A stretch of DNA of 36,747 nt from an uncultured Candidatus Saccharibacteria bacterium (GTDB lineage Bacteria; Patescibacteriota; Saccharimonadia; Saccharimonadales; Saccharimonadaceae): positions 1-36,747 of the forward strand of contig CAMHNK010000006.1 in NCBI GenBank assembly GCA_946186455.1, written 5' to 3'. Below the pieces are notes generated by a model that was not told the DNA's origin, did not search any database, and was given only the letters and a program-made list of their open reading frames with translations. A program made the translations under genes and the position numbers. Of the stretch, positions 8,571 through 17,807 are shown piece after piece (the first letter of the stretch is position 1; the number at the start of each line of letters is the position of its first letter).

Positions 8571-9773
8571 ATGGTACCGAAGAAAAAAATTGTTATTCAT
8601 ATTCAGAGCGAGGTGCAGTTTTTTACGCTGGAACCATTGCTTGTAAAACTTTCAAGGAGTAAAAAGTACGATTTTGATATTGTTGTTAATGACTATGGCG
8701 GGGATGACAGTGGCTGGAAAGAGATGGCTTCTGGAGTAGTTAGTTTAATCTTGAAGAATGGTTATCGACCGAAGAATATTAGTAGCTGTGTTAATAAAAG
8801 GTTTGATTTGTGCCTTACTCCTTATATAGATGAGAGAATAAAAGCAAAGTGTTATTTAAAATATGAGTATGGGACATTAAATGTTAAACCTAATCTTACG
8901 TATGTACCGGAAGTAATGAGTAAATTCCATGGTTTTTTATGCCAGAGTACTATTACACGTGATTTACTCGAAGCATATGGAAGAACATTTCCCGTTGACA
9001 ATCTAAGGTTCTGTTCGAAAAAAAGAAAGATAATAAAAAGAAAAAGACCACAAGTCTTATTTGCTCCGACATATAATGATGATAGTTCAGATAAAGATTT
9101 TATTGAGATAATTAGGACATTAAAGAAAAACTATTATGTTGTTGTTAAGGGGCATCATGGCACTGGTTTTCTAAAGGATGAGTCTGGCAAAAAGGATGCT
9201 TTGTGTAAGACGGCAGATAAATATTATGGTTCAGATGCTTGTTTGTCGGATTTAATATTGGAATCGGATGTGTGTTTATTTGATAATTCTTCGGCCATAG
9301 GTGAGGCATTATATGCAAAGGTTCCGTGTGCAATTATTGCAAAAGATTTAGATTATTTTAAGTTAGAAGACATTCATACAACCCAGTTTCAGTTTGTTAG
9401 GGACGGATACATACCCTATTCAAATAAGAGTTCGGATGCTTTGCTAGTAATCGGAAAAGCTTTGAAAGACGATTTTATTGAAAAGCAAAAGGAGTTGAGT
9501 AATAAGGTTTTTCCGAAAGAGTTCAAAACTGGTGTTGATGGTTATTTGAGGATTATAGATTATTTTATGGATGATGAGATAGCGCAAGATTATATAAAAC
9601 TACATAATCTTAGAATTAAAAATGAGAATGCTTTAAAAAACGAATTAATTAAATGTAAAGAGGAATTAACGAACAAGGATAGTTTACTACAAGAATATGC
9701 AAATAGAAAGCTTTATAAGCTCTCAGATAAAATATATAATATTAAAGGAAAAATTAGACATGGGAAAAGTTAA
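8571..9773 (+). CDS. CDP-glycerol glycerophosphotransferase family protein (TagB/TagF-like)
   Basis: 'PQVLFAPTYNDDSS', 'YYVVVKGHHGT', 'LILESDVCLFDNSSAIGEALYAKVPCAII' match the family pattern; TagD-like gene follows. Start re-assigned from 8538 to 8571. Confidence 0.75.
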   Translation: MVPKKKIVIHIQSEVQFFTLEPLLVKLSRSKKYDFDIVVNDYGGDDSGWKEMASGVVSLILKNGYRPKNISSCVNKRFDLCLTPYIDERIKAKCYLKYEYGTLNVKPNLTYVPEVMSKFHGFLCQSTITRDLLEAYGRTFPVDNLRFCSKKRKIIKRKRPQVLFAPTYNDDSSDKDFIEIIRTLKKNYYVVVKGHHGTGFLKDESGKKDALCKTADKYYGSDACLSDLILESDVCLFDNSSAIGEALYAKVPCAIIAKDLDYFKLEDIHTTQFQFVRDGYIPYSNKSSDALLVIGKALKDDFIEKQKELSNKVFPKEFKTGVDGYLRIIDYFMDDEIAQDYIKLHNLRIKNENALKNELIKCKEELTNKDSLLQEYANRKLYKLSDKIYNIKGKIRHGKS

Positions 9774-10137
9774 AATTGGTTATCTGGGTGGATGTTGGGA
9801 TTTGTTCCATGTGGGACATTTAAATTACATTCGTGAAGCAAAGAAGCGTTGCGATTATTTAATTGTAGATGTGACGCCAGAGGAAATTATGTTTAAGCAG
9901 AAGAATAAGCATCCGATTATTGGCGAGCAGGAACTATCCGGTGAGGGTAGAGATTTTGAAGCGCTCGAAAAATATGGCTACAATATTTTATTCATTAGTG
10001 AAGATCATAAAGGTAAAGAGTATTACAACAATCTCGAAAAAGAGATGAAAGAAAAAGGTGTTGAAGTAGTTTATATTCCATATACAGAAGGAATATCATC
10101 AACACGGATTAGATTAGATATCAAGAATCAATCTTAA
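9760..10137 (+). CDS. Glycerol-3-phosphate cytidylyltransferase-like nucleotidyltransferase (TagD-like)
   Basis: MGKVKIGYLGGCWDLFHVGHLNYIREAKKRCDYLIVDVTPEE..., HxGH motif (HVGH) and 'TEGISSTRI' terminal motif. ATG at 9760 overlaps the upstream stop. Confidence 0.88.
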   Translation: MGKVKIGYLGGCWDLFHVGHLNYIREAKKRCDYLIVDVTPEEIMFKQKNKHPIIGEQELSGEGRDFEALEKYGYNILFISEDHKGKEYYNNLEKEMKEKGVEVVYIPYTEGISSTRIRLDIKNQS

Positions 10138-10177
10138 TTCTATATGTTTTAAATAATAATATGGTATTATAGGGTAT

Positions 10178-11272
10178 ATGAAGAAGGTATTATCTGTTTT
10201 TGGCACGCGCCCAGAAGCTATTAAAATGGCGCCAGTAGTAAAAGAGCTAGAGCCTCGTGATGGTATTAAATCGATTGTTTGTGTCACTGCGCAGCATCGT
10301 AACATGTTGGATCAGGTACTTGATATTTTTAATATAACACCGGACTATGATTTAAATATTATGAAACCTGGACAGACTTTGTCGTATATTACAGCGGAAG
10401 TTTTAAAAGGGATTGAGGAAGTTATTATTAAGGAAAAACCAGATTTGGTTTTAGTCCATGGGGATACAACAACTGCGATGGCAGCAGCACTAGCGGCCTT
10501 TTACCAGCAGGTACCGGTTGGGCATGTTGAGGCGGGACTTAGGACTTATAATAAGTATTCACCGTTTCCAGAGGAGATGAATAGACAGATAATTGATAGA
10601 ATTGCAGATTATTTATTTGCACCGACAGAAGTAAGCAAAGAGAATATTGGGTCTAAATTGAATGAAGGTCAGAAAGTGTTTGTGACTGGTAATACGGCGA
10701 TTGATGCACTTAAAACTACGGTTTCAGACGATTACTCACATCCAGATATTGAATGGGCAAAAGGTTCTAGATTAATTTTAGTTACGGCGCATCGTAGGGA
10801 AAATTTAGGCGACCCAATGAGACATATTTTTAAAGCGATTAGGAGAATCGTTGACGAATACGACGACGTAAAGGTAATCTATCCAGTACACTTAAATCCA
10901 AAGGTACAGGAGGTTGCAAAAGAGGTGCTTGGTGGTAGCGATAGAGTGAGGTTAATTGAACCTCTTGATGTGCTGGATTTTCATAATTATATGGAGAGAG
11001 CGTATTTCATAATGTCTGATAGCGGTGGCGTACAAGAAGAAGCGCCTTCACTTGGAAAGCCAGTATTGGTACTTCGTGATACAACTGAACGTCCGGAAGG
11101 AATTAAAGCAGGGACATTGCGCCTAGTCGGTACCGAGACAGAGGACGTGTATAATGCAGCAAAAGAATTATTAGACAATAAAGAGACATACAAAAAGATG
11201 GCCGAGGCAAAAAACCCATACGGTGATGGGTTTGCGAGTAAAAGAATAGTTGATGCGATTCAGAAAGGATAA
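10178..11272 (+). CDS. wecB: UDP-N-acetylglucosamine 2-epimerase (non-hydrolysing)
   Basis: KKVLSVFGTRPEAIKMAPVVKEL...VHGDTTTAMAAALAAFYQQVPVGHVEAGLRT...PFPEEMNRQIIDRIAD...DSGGVQEEAPSLGKPVLVLRDTTERPEG. Confidence 0.96.
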   Translation: MKKVLSVFGTRPEAIKMAPVVKELEPRDGIKSIVCVTAQHRNMLDQVLDIFNITPDYDLNIMKPGQTLSYITAEVLKGIEEVIIKEKPDLVLVHGDTTTAMAAALAAFYQQVPVGHVEAGLRTYNKYSPFPEEMNRQIIDRIADYLFAPTEVSKENIGSKLNEGQKVFVTGNTAIDALKTTVSDDYSHPDIEWAKGSRLILVTAHRRENLGDPMRHIFKAIRRIVDEYDDVKVIYPVHLNPKVQEVAKEVLGGSDRVRLIEPLDVLDFHNYMERAYFIMSDSGGVQEEAPSLGKPVLVLRDTTERPEGIKAGTLRLVGTETEDVYNAAKELLDNKETYKKMAEAKNPYGDGFASKRIVDAIQKG

Positions 11273-11277
11273 AAGGA

Positions 11278-13275
11278 GTGAAGAAAGTAGGGAATCTCTA
11301 TAAAAAAGCAAAAAAACACTTTGATGAGCTAGGTTTTATGGGCGGTTTAAGGTGGCTACTTTTTGCAATTCGTTTTCGTACTATAATGTTTGTGACTGGT
11401 AAGAGCGCAGCAAAAACTAATAAAGAGGGTAATATTAACGAAAAGAAACAGAAAGGCGACTTTTTAAAGAAGGATTCTCCAGATATTTATGTTTTTTCAA
11501 TGATTCCTTATTATGATATTGGTGGCGGTCAGCGTCCGGCTCAGATTACGAAGGCAATGAATTTACTTGGGTATAGAATGCATTACATTTTTGGTATGCA
11601 CACGAGTGAGAGTGTAATCTTTGATATGGAAATACCAACGATAATTCATAGATATATTAATGACTATTCTGACATTGATTTTGAAAATAATATTAAAAAG
11701 GATGACATAGTAATTATCGATTTCCCATATAGTAAATTTATTCCCTATATTGAGAAGGCCAAGAAAAAAGGGGCGAAGATTGTTTATGAGAATATCGACA
11801 ACTGGGAAACTTCACTCGGAAATAATCTGTTTGTGAAGGATGACTTGTACGAAGTCTTAAAACTGGCTGATTTATTAGTCGGCACGGCGTCATTTTTGGT
11901 TGAGCAGTTGAAGTCCTATTGTAAGGAATTGAAGATTAAAAAACCAATTATTTATAATCCAAATGCGGTAAATGATACATTGTTTAATCCTAAGCAGCAT
12001 TTTGATAAGCCAGAAGATTTTATTGCTGGTGAAAAAACGCTAATTTATTACGGATCTTTGTGGGGTGATTGGTTTGATTGGGATCTTCTATACGGTACTG
12101 CAAAGGCATTCCCTAATTATTCTTTCTTATTGATTGGCGAGAAAGAAAACATTAGAGCTATTACGGCAAAAGCGCCAAAAAATGTGCATTTTCTTGGCAT
12201 TAAACATCAATCAACTTTGCCGGCATATCTGGAATACTCTGACTATGCAATTATTCCATTTAAAGTTGACAAGATTGGCGAAGCAGTTTCTCCACTTAAG
12301 ATTTTTGAATATATTTCAATGAATAAATATGTTATGACTACGAGTATGCCGGAGGTAACACAATATCCTAATACTTTTTGTGGTGATACTATCAAAGAAT
12401 GGTCGGCATTCTTGAAAAAGAAAAATCACAAAGTTGACGTTTCAAAACGTGATTTATTTATTGATGATAATAACTGGTTTAGCCGCTGTAATGATATATT
12501 AAAGGCGGCCGGACTTGGTAAGAAAAAGTTTAACAAGAAAATTAGTATCATCATTCTTAACCATAACAATAGGAACTGTATTTTGGAATGTGTTGATAGT
12601 GTATTAAGACATTCGAATGGATATAATGTAGAAGTGATAGTAGTAGATAATGCTTCAACTGATGATTCTGTGAAGATGCTTCAGAAGCAGTTTAGTAAAA
12701 GAATTAAGATAATAAAGAATTCGAAAAATGGTTGCTCGAGTGGGCGCAATTTAGGTGTGAAAGAATCAACTGGTGAATATCTTATGTTTCTCGATAGCGA
12801 TCAGTTCGTTAATCACGATAATTGGATGGACTCATTTGTTGAACTACTTACATCTAACAATGATGTTGGTGCAATTGGCTGGGCGGCTGGATGGATTAAG
12901 AAGAATAAGTATGGTTTTTCACCAACTGTAGATGAATATCCATATCGTTCAATGCCGGCAAATATGCTTGCAAGGACCGATGTTGACTACCTTGGTAGCG
13001 GTGGTTTGTTCTTAAATAAAAAAATATTCAATGAAATTGGAGGCTTCGATGAGACATTCGACCCGACTTGTTATGAGGATACAGATTTTTCATACTCTAT
13101 TAAAAATGCTGGGTATAAGTTAATGTATAGTCCATATCTTGGCGTGATTCATGTACCTCATCAGACGACTAATAATAAAGAGTTGTCGCACGAGACACTT
13201 ATTGAAAAACACCGAAAGAAATTTATTGAAAAGTGGAAAGAGAAAAACTCTTCACTTTTGAAGGGCGACGAGTAA
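11278..13275 (+). CDS. Bifunctional glycosyltransferase: N-terminal GT4-like plus C-terminal GT2 domain
   Basis: GTG start; N-terminal 'IGGGQRPAQITKAMNLLGYRMHYIFG...SPLKIFEYISMNKYVMTT'; C-terminal GT-A 'KISIIILNHNNRNCILECVDSVLRHS..VEVIVVDNASTDDS..FLDSDQ'. Confidence 0.88.
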   Translation: MKKVGNLYKKAKKHFDELGFMGGLRWLLFAIRFRTIMFVTGKSAAKTNKEGNINEKKQKGDFLKKDSPDIYVFSMIPYYDIGGGQRPAQITKAMNLLGYRMHYIFGMHTSESVIFDMEIPTIIHRYINDYSDIDFENNIKKDDIVIIDFPYSKFIPYIEKAKKKGAKIVYENIDNWETSLGNNLFVKDDLYEVLKLADLLVGTASFLVEQLKSYCKELKIKKPIIYNPNAVNDTLFNPKQHFDKPEDFIAGEKTLIYYGSLWGDWFDWDLLYGTAKAFPNYSFLLIGEKENIRAITAKAPKNVHFLGIKHQSTLPAYLEYSDYAIIPFKVDKIGEAVSPLKIFEYISMNKYVMTTSMPEVTQYPNTFCGDTIKEWSAFLKKKNHKVDVSKRDLFIDDNNWFSRCNDILKAAGLGKKKFNKKISIIILNHNNRNCILECVDSVLRHSNGYNVEVIVVDNASTDDSVKMLQKQFSKRIKIIKNSKNGCSSGRNLGVKESTGEYLMFLDSDQFVNHDNWMDSFVELLTSNNDVGAIGWAAGWIKKNKYGFSPTVDEYPYRSMPANMLARTDVDYLGSGGLFLNKKIFNEIGGFDETFDPTCYEDTDFSYSIKNAGYKLMYSPYLGVIHVPHQTTNNKELSHETLIEKHRKKFIEKWKEKNSSLLKGDE

Positions 13276-13282
13276 TAAATAG

Positions 13283-14062
13283 TTATTTCTTAAAGAGAGA
13301 GAGATATTCATCGGCGATTTTTTCTGGATCGCCTTCATCTTCGATTTTACCGTTGTTAATTAGGATGCAGCGATCGCAGAATTTACGAACGTTTTCCATG
13401 GAATGAGTGACAAGAATAACGGTTTGCTTACCATGGAGGGAGGCGAAGAAATCGTTGCATTTTTGCTGAAAGGCGGCGTCGCCAACGGCTAGAACTTCAT
13501 CAAGAAGCAGGATGTCGCCTTTTGCACGGATGGCAATTGAAAAAGCGAGACGAACTTGCATTCCTGATGAATAGTTCTTAAGTTTTTGATCTTGGAACTC
13601 TTCAAGTTCAGCAAACTTCCAGATGTCGTCATACATTTTATCCATTTCGGCGTTTGAAAAACCGAGAAGTGCTCCATTCATATAGACGTTTTCACGGCCA
13701 GTGAGTTCCGGATTAAAGCCAACGCCAAGCTCAATAAAAGGAACAAGAGATCCATTAATCATGACTTCACCAGCTTCTGGATAATAAATGCCAGCGAGAA
13801 TTTTAAGAAGGGTAGATTTACCGGATCCGTTACGGCCGACAATACCAATAAACTCCCCTTTTTCAATATCAAAAGTAAGACCTTTTAATACTTTGTGTTC
13901 TTTATAACCTTTAACACCGCGTAGACGGTTAAAAATAGCCTGCTTTAAGCCAAAGGATTTTTCAGTTGGGAGCTTAAAGCTCTTTTTAAGATTTTTAACA
14001 CTAATTGCAATATTGCTTGATGGGTCTTCGATCTCTATACGTGTACCAATTTTTCGTTTCAT
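13283..14062 (-). CDS. ABC transporter ATP-binding protein, polysaccharide/teichoic acid export (TagH-like)
   Basis: Walker A GIVGRNGSGKSTLL, signature KNYSSGMQVRLAFSIAI, Walker B ILLLDEVLAVGD; paired with ABC-2 permease. Confidence 0.93.
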   Translation of the reverse strand: MKRKIGTRIEIEDPSSNIAISVKNLKKSFKLPTEKSFGLKQAIFNRLRGVKGYKEHKVLKGLTFDIEKGEFIGIVGRNGSGKSTLLKILAGIYYPEAGEVMINGSLVPFIELGVGFNPELTGRENVYMNGALLGFSNAEMDKMYDDIWKFAELEEFQDQKLKNYSSGMQVRLAFSIAIRAKGDILLLDEVLAVGDAAFQQKCNDFFASLHGKQTVILVTHSMENVRKFCDRCILINNGKIEDEGDPEKIADEYLSLFKK

Positions 14063-14871
14063 TAGATTTCCTCCGCAAAAAATTTAGATTTACGACGGAA
14101 GGTAAGTGCGCCGAGTACTAAAATTACAATTACAATCAAAATAGGAATTATTACGGTAGGATTAAGAACGTAATTCCAGGTAGTAACGGTTTCGGTGGTG
14201 ATAAGGTTGTAACGAACGTCTTGGATACACTGTGCAATTGGGTTTAGAAGAATAAGTTTAGCAGCTTTAACACTGGTACTTGCAACCATTTGAATTGGGT
14301 AAATAATTGGCACAGCATAGAAGAGTGCTTGGACGATAACATCCCAAATTGATGTAATATCCCGATATTTAACATTGATAGAGCCAAGTAAAAATGCGAT
14401 ACCCAGTGACAGTACATAAAGCTCTAGGATAGGGAAGACAATTAGGAGCCAAGACCAAGTTGGCATGACACCATTTATTAATGCAAAGATTACGATAACA
14501 ATTAAATTGATACCGAGGTTAATTAGTGCGGTAAGTTGGGATGAAACAACGACGATATACTTTGGGAAACTGATTTTACGGAGTAAATCACCACGTACGA
14601 TGATGGCTTGAATACCTTGGGAGGTGCACTCTGTGAAGAAACTCCAAAGTGTAGTACCACAAAGAAGATATACTGGGTAGTGGGGGATATCACTACCGAT
14701 ACGGAGAAGTTTCGAAAACACGATATAGAGAATAGCAAACATCATGAGTGGGCGAAGAAGCGCCCATAAATAACCAAGTACTGAGCCTTGGTAACGGAGT
14801 TTAAAATCCGTTTTAGCAAGCTCTTTAAGAAGAATCCGATTTTTGCGGTTCAAAACACGAGGTATATTCAT
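14062..14871 (-). CDS. ABC-2 type permease, polysaccharide/teichoic acid export (TagG-like)
   Basis: 'LLKELAKTDFKLRYQGSVLGYLWALLRPLMMFAILYIVFSKL' is typical of TagG/Wzm permeases; multiple TM segments. Confidence 0.92.
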   Translation of the reverse strand: MNIPRVLNRKNRILLKELAKTDFKLRYQGSVLGYLWALLRPLMMFAILYIVFSKLLRIGSDIPHYPVYLLCGTTLWSFFTECTSQGIQAIIVRGDLLRKISFPKYIVVVSSQLTALINLGINLIVIVIFALINGVMPTWSWLLIVFPILELYVLSLGIAFLLGSINVKYRDITSIWDVIVQALFYAVPIIYPIQMVASTSVKAAKLILLNPIAQCIQDVRYNLITTETVTTWNYVLNPTVIIPILIVIVILVLGALTFRRKSKFFAEEI

Positions 14872-14894
14872 ATATGCAGTTATTTTATCATATT

Positions 14895-15722
14895 TTACGG
14901 TTTAGCGCGACGTTTCGAGCGGACGAAAGAAACACGCCAGCGAAGACGGACAGCATGAAGCCAGAAATTTTCTGACACTTTAGGATGAGGACCGAGCCAT
15001 TTTTTGAGATCTTGATACTGATGCTCCCAGTTTTTCCACTTGGTGGCAGCGGTTTTTACGGTACTAGTTTCAGTGCCAAAATTATAAATATAAAGTGGCG
15101 ACATATCGTAGGCAATTTCGCCTTCTGCGTAGCTTAGATAATCTAAAACGAATTTAGTATCTTCGGCAAAATTAATATTAGTGTCAAATAGAATGTTGTT
15201 ATCTTTAATGTATTCTTTTTTAAATAGCTTGTTATTACAAGAGTACATGCGCCCATCTTTAACTAGCAGTTTGATGATATAAGCTTTTTTAGTTTCATTC
15301 TTACCGCGTGGTTTTAATGGAGACTGATAGAGGTTTTTAGAAGAATTATCTTTTAAGCGACGATATTGATGTCCGCAAACTGCGACAGAAGTATTGTCTT
15401 TGTACAGTTTAAGGAGAGTGCTGTAAAAAACTGGTTCTATCTGATCGTCTGAATCGACGAAGCTTAGATAATCGCCGGTAGACTCTTTGATACCATGGTT
15501 TCTCGCGGCGGATTGACCGGCATTTTTTTGATGAATAACTTTAATGCGTTGATCCTTTTTAGCATAAGTATCAGCAATTTTGCCAGATTCATCGGTGGAA
15601 CCATCGTCAACTAAGATAATTTCAAGCTCTCTATGAGTTTGGTTTACGATTGAATCAAGACAATTTTCTAAATATTTAGCAGTGTTATAAATTGGGACTA
15701 CGACGGAGATTTTGGAATTCAT
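14895..15722 (-). CDS. Glycosyltransferase family 2
   Basis: MNSKISVVVPIYNTAKYLENCLDSIVNQTHRELEIILVDDGSTDESGKIAD...ARNHGIKESTGDYLSFVDSDD. Confidence 0.95.
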   Translation of the reverse strand: MNSKISVVVPIYNTAKYLENCLDSIVNQTHRELEIILVDDGSTDESGKIADTYAKKDQRIKVIHQKNAGQSAARNHGIKESTGDYLSFVDSDDQIEPVFYSTLLKLYKDNTSVAVCGHQYRRLKDNSSKNLYQSPLKPRGKNETKKAYIIKLLVKDGRMYSCNNKLFKKEYIKDNNILFDTNINFAEDTKFVLDYLSYAEGEIAYDMSPLYIYNFGTETSTVKTAATKWKNWEHQYQDLKKWLGPHPKVSENFWLHAVRLRWRVSFVRSKRRAKP

Positions 15723-16210
15723 TTTTTCTTAGTATCCTTCTTTGCAGTAACTTTTTTAGCTGGAGTTTTTTCCTTACCAAAGACAAGACGATCATAGAAG
15801 AGGAAGTTGAGAGTTAGGGTAATTAGTGTTACGAAAATGAAAATAGTGGTGCTTTCGACGAATTCATAGGTAAATGAGAAGCCCATGCTAAAGGAAATGC
15901 TGTAGAGGAAATTATGAATTGGTGTGTTGAATTTGAAGAGCCAAGTGAAGAACGGCGCAATCGCAAAAGCGGTGATGGCATTCCAGATAAAGAACATGAT
16001 GATGCCGTGCGTAGTTGGCTTTCGCTCCTTCCAGGTGATGTTGGAGTGGAGGATGAATGCAAGGATGGTGGCAAAGATGTAGGAAATGCCACTGGAAAGC
16101 CAGAGCAAATCATTATTATTAATAATAACGTGAGCTAGAAAAGTATAAAAAAGATATTGAGTGATAGTGAGAATAATGCCCACAATAATAAATTTAAGTC
16201 CACGATTCAT
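15719..16210 (-). CDS. GtrA-like flippase family protein
   Basis: Four hydrophobic segments, 'FIIVGIILTITQYLFYTFLAHV' and 'TWKERK' typical of GtrA; Lys-rich C-terminus; ATGA overlap with GT2. Confidence 0.82.
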   Translation of the reverse strand: MNRGLKFIIVGIILTITQYLFYTFLAHVIINNNDLLWLSSGISYIFATILAFILHSNITWKERKPTTHGIIMFFIWNAITAFAIAPFFTWLFKFNTPIHNFLYSISFSMGFSFTYEFVESTTIFIFVTLITLTLNFLFYDRLVFGKEKTPAKKVTAKKDTKKK

Positions 16211-16216
16211 GCAATT

Positions 16217-16248
16217 ATTATAACATTTAGCGATTTAAATTGTATAAT
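16217..16248. promoter_or_regulatory. Divergent -10 boxes for GtrA (-, 16217-16222) and GtrII-like (+, 16243-16248)
   Basis: TATAAT on both strands, 6 nt and 7 nt from the flanking ATGs. Confidence 0.6.
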
Positions 16249-16270
16249 TCAGCATATGAAGGAGGTAAAA

Positions 16271-17743
16271 ATGAAGAAGTATTATGAGATGCTAAGACCG
16301 TTTCTGAAACCTTTTTTAATTGTGTTTTTAATTTATGGTTTTTCGATGTTGTCAGTATGGCGAAGTGGCGCGTCTTTTATAGATGATAGGGGACGGGCGA
16401 TTTTTGGCTATGCATGGACGTCGGATTTTAATCGATATTCGTCGACGGCTTTTGGGCTTCTCATAAATGCGAATGACCGGTTGCTTGATATATCGCCTTG
16501 GTCGCAGATGCTTGCGATGATGATTCTAGCTGCCACGAGTGTGATAATCACTTATATCCTTTGTGATAAGAAGATTAAATATTTGCCACTCGTATTAACG
16601 GCGTTTGTGGGGTTAACGCCGCTTGCAATTGAATGTTGGATGTATAAATTTGATGCGCCTTGCATTGCACTTTCGGTGCTAGTGTCAGTGATACCGGTAA
16701 TATGGTGGCCGAAAGAAATTAATAAAAAATCAGTAACGAAATTTGGTGTGGCGACGGTGATTTCAATGCTTGTGATGTGGACAACTTATCAAGCGTCGAG
16801 TGGAATACTTCCAGTTTTATGTGTATATATGGCGGCGAAAGATTATTTAAAGGGGGAAAACTGCCGAGATATTATTAAAAAACTAGCTCTTTCAGTGGTA
16901 TTTTGCGTAATTCCAGCGCTTCTATTCAAGTTTTGTTTACCAGAACCAGAGAAAAGTTATCGGAGTAATGAGATGATTTCGTTTGCGGAACTAGTGCCGG
17001 GGATTTGGAATAATTTTGTGGCACATCTTACATTAATGGTACAGAGTCTAAACATCTGGCAGAAGATTTTGGCAGTCTTATCGTTCGGCGGAATGTTGAT
17101 TCTAGTGATGAAAAATTATAAGAAAAAAAGTTTAGTACTACTACTAGCCTTCTTGGTGGCAGTACCACTATCGATTGGAGCATATTTGTTGTTAAAGAAT
17201 CCACCGCTAACACCAAGATCATTGGTGGGGATTGGGATAGCATTTGTGCCGGTAATGATAATTGCAACAAAAAATATAGGTAAAATCTTCGATTATTTCT
17301 GTGTTGGCCCAAGTTTAGTTTTGTTATACTCGTTTATTATGTTTGTACTAGCATTTGGGAATGGACTAGCCGACCAGGAAAGGTGGGCGAATTTTAGAGT
17401 GGAAGATTTAATCGGTGGATTATCAAAACTATACCCGGATAAAGAAGAAGTATCTAGAAGGATAATACAGATAGATGGTGATATTGGAATGAGTAAGGTG
17501 ATGCAACATGTGGCCGATGAATATCCAGCAGCGAGAAAACTCGTAACTATTCAAGAGACTGGGCTTAGCCGAGCATCTTGGGGGTTAACGAAGATTAGAA
17601 GTTATTATAATCGAGAACAGACTTTTGAAGAAAATGAAGCCTTTGATGCTCATTGCGGTCCTGAAGTGAATAAAGTGATGAGAGACACTTATTATTATAC
17701 CGTGAGGGATAATGGCGAGTATATCTGCGTGGACTTGAAATAG
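16271..17743 (+). CDS. GtrII-like membrane glucosyltransferase
   Basis: Many TM segments; 'MLSVWRSGASFIDDRGRAIFGYAWTSDFNRYSSTAFGLLINANDRLLDISPWSQML' resembles GtrII. SD GGAGGTAAAA before ATG 16271; alternative ATG at 16256. Confidence 0.75.
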   Translation: MKKYYEMLRPFLKPFLIVFLIYGFSMLSVWRSGASFIDDRGRAIFGYAWTSDFNRYSSTAFGLLINANDRLLDISPWSQMLAMMILAATSVIITYILCDKKIKYLPLVLTAFVGLTPLAIECWMYKFDAPCIALSVLVSVIPVIWWPKEINKKSVTKFGVATVISMLVMWTTYQASSGILPVLCVYMAAKDYLKGENCRDIIKKLALSVVFCVIPALLFKFCLPEPEKSYRSNEMISFAELVPGIWNNFVAHLTLMVQSLNIWQKILAVLSFGGMLILVMKNYKKKSLVLLLAFLVAVPLSIGAYLLLKNPPLTPRSLVGIGIAFVPVMIIATKNIGKIFDYFCVGPSLVLLYSFIMFVLAFGNGLADQERWANFRVEDLIGGLSKLYPDKEEVSRRIIQIDGDIGMSKVMQHVADEYPAARKLVTIQETGLSRASWGLTKIRSYYNREQTFEENEAFDAHCGPEVNKVMRDTYYYTVRDNGEYICVDLK

Positions 17744-17752
17744 GTCTTACTC

Positions 17753-17781
17753 TAGACAAAACGCAAGTTTTTTGGTATAAT
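17753..17781 (+). promoter_or_regulatory. uvrA promoter TAGACA-N17-TATAAT
   Basis: Hexamers at 17753-17758 and 17776-17781. Confidence 0.6.
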
Positions 17782-17807
17782 AACTGATTAGTTTGATTAG
17801 GGGATGT

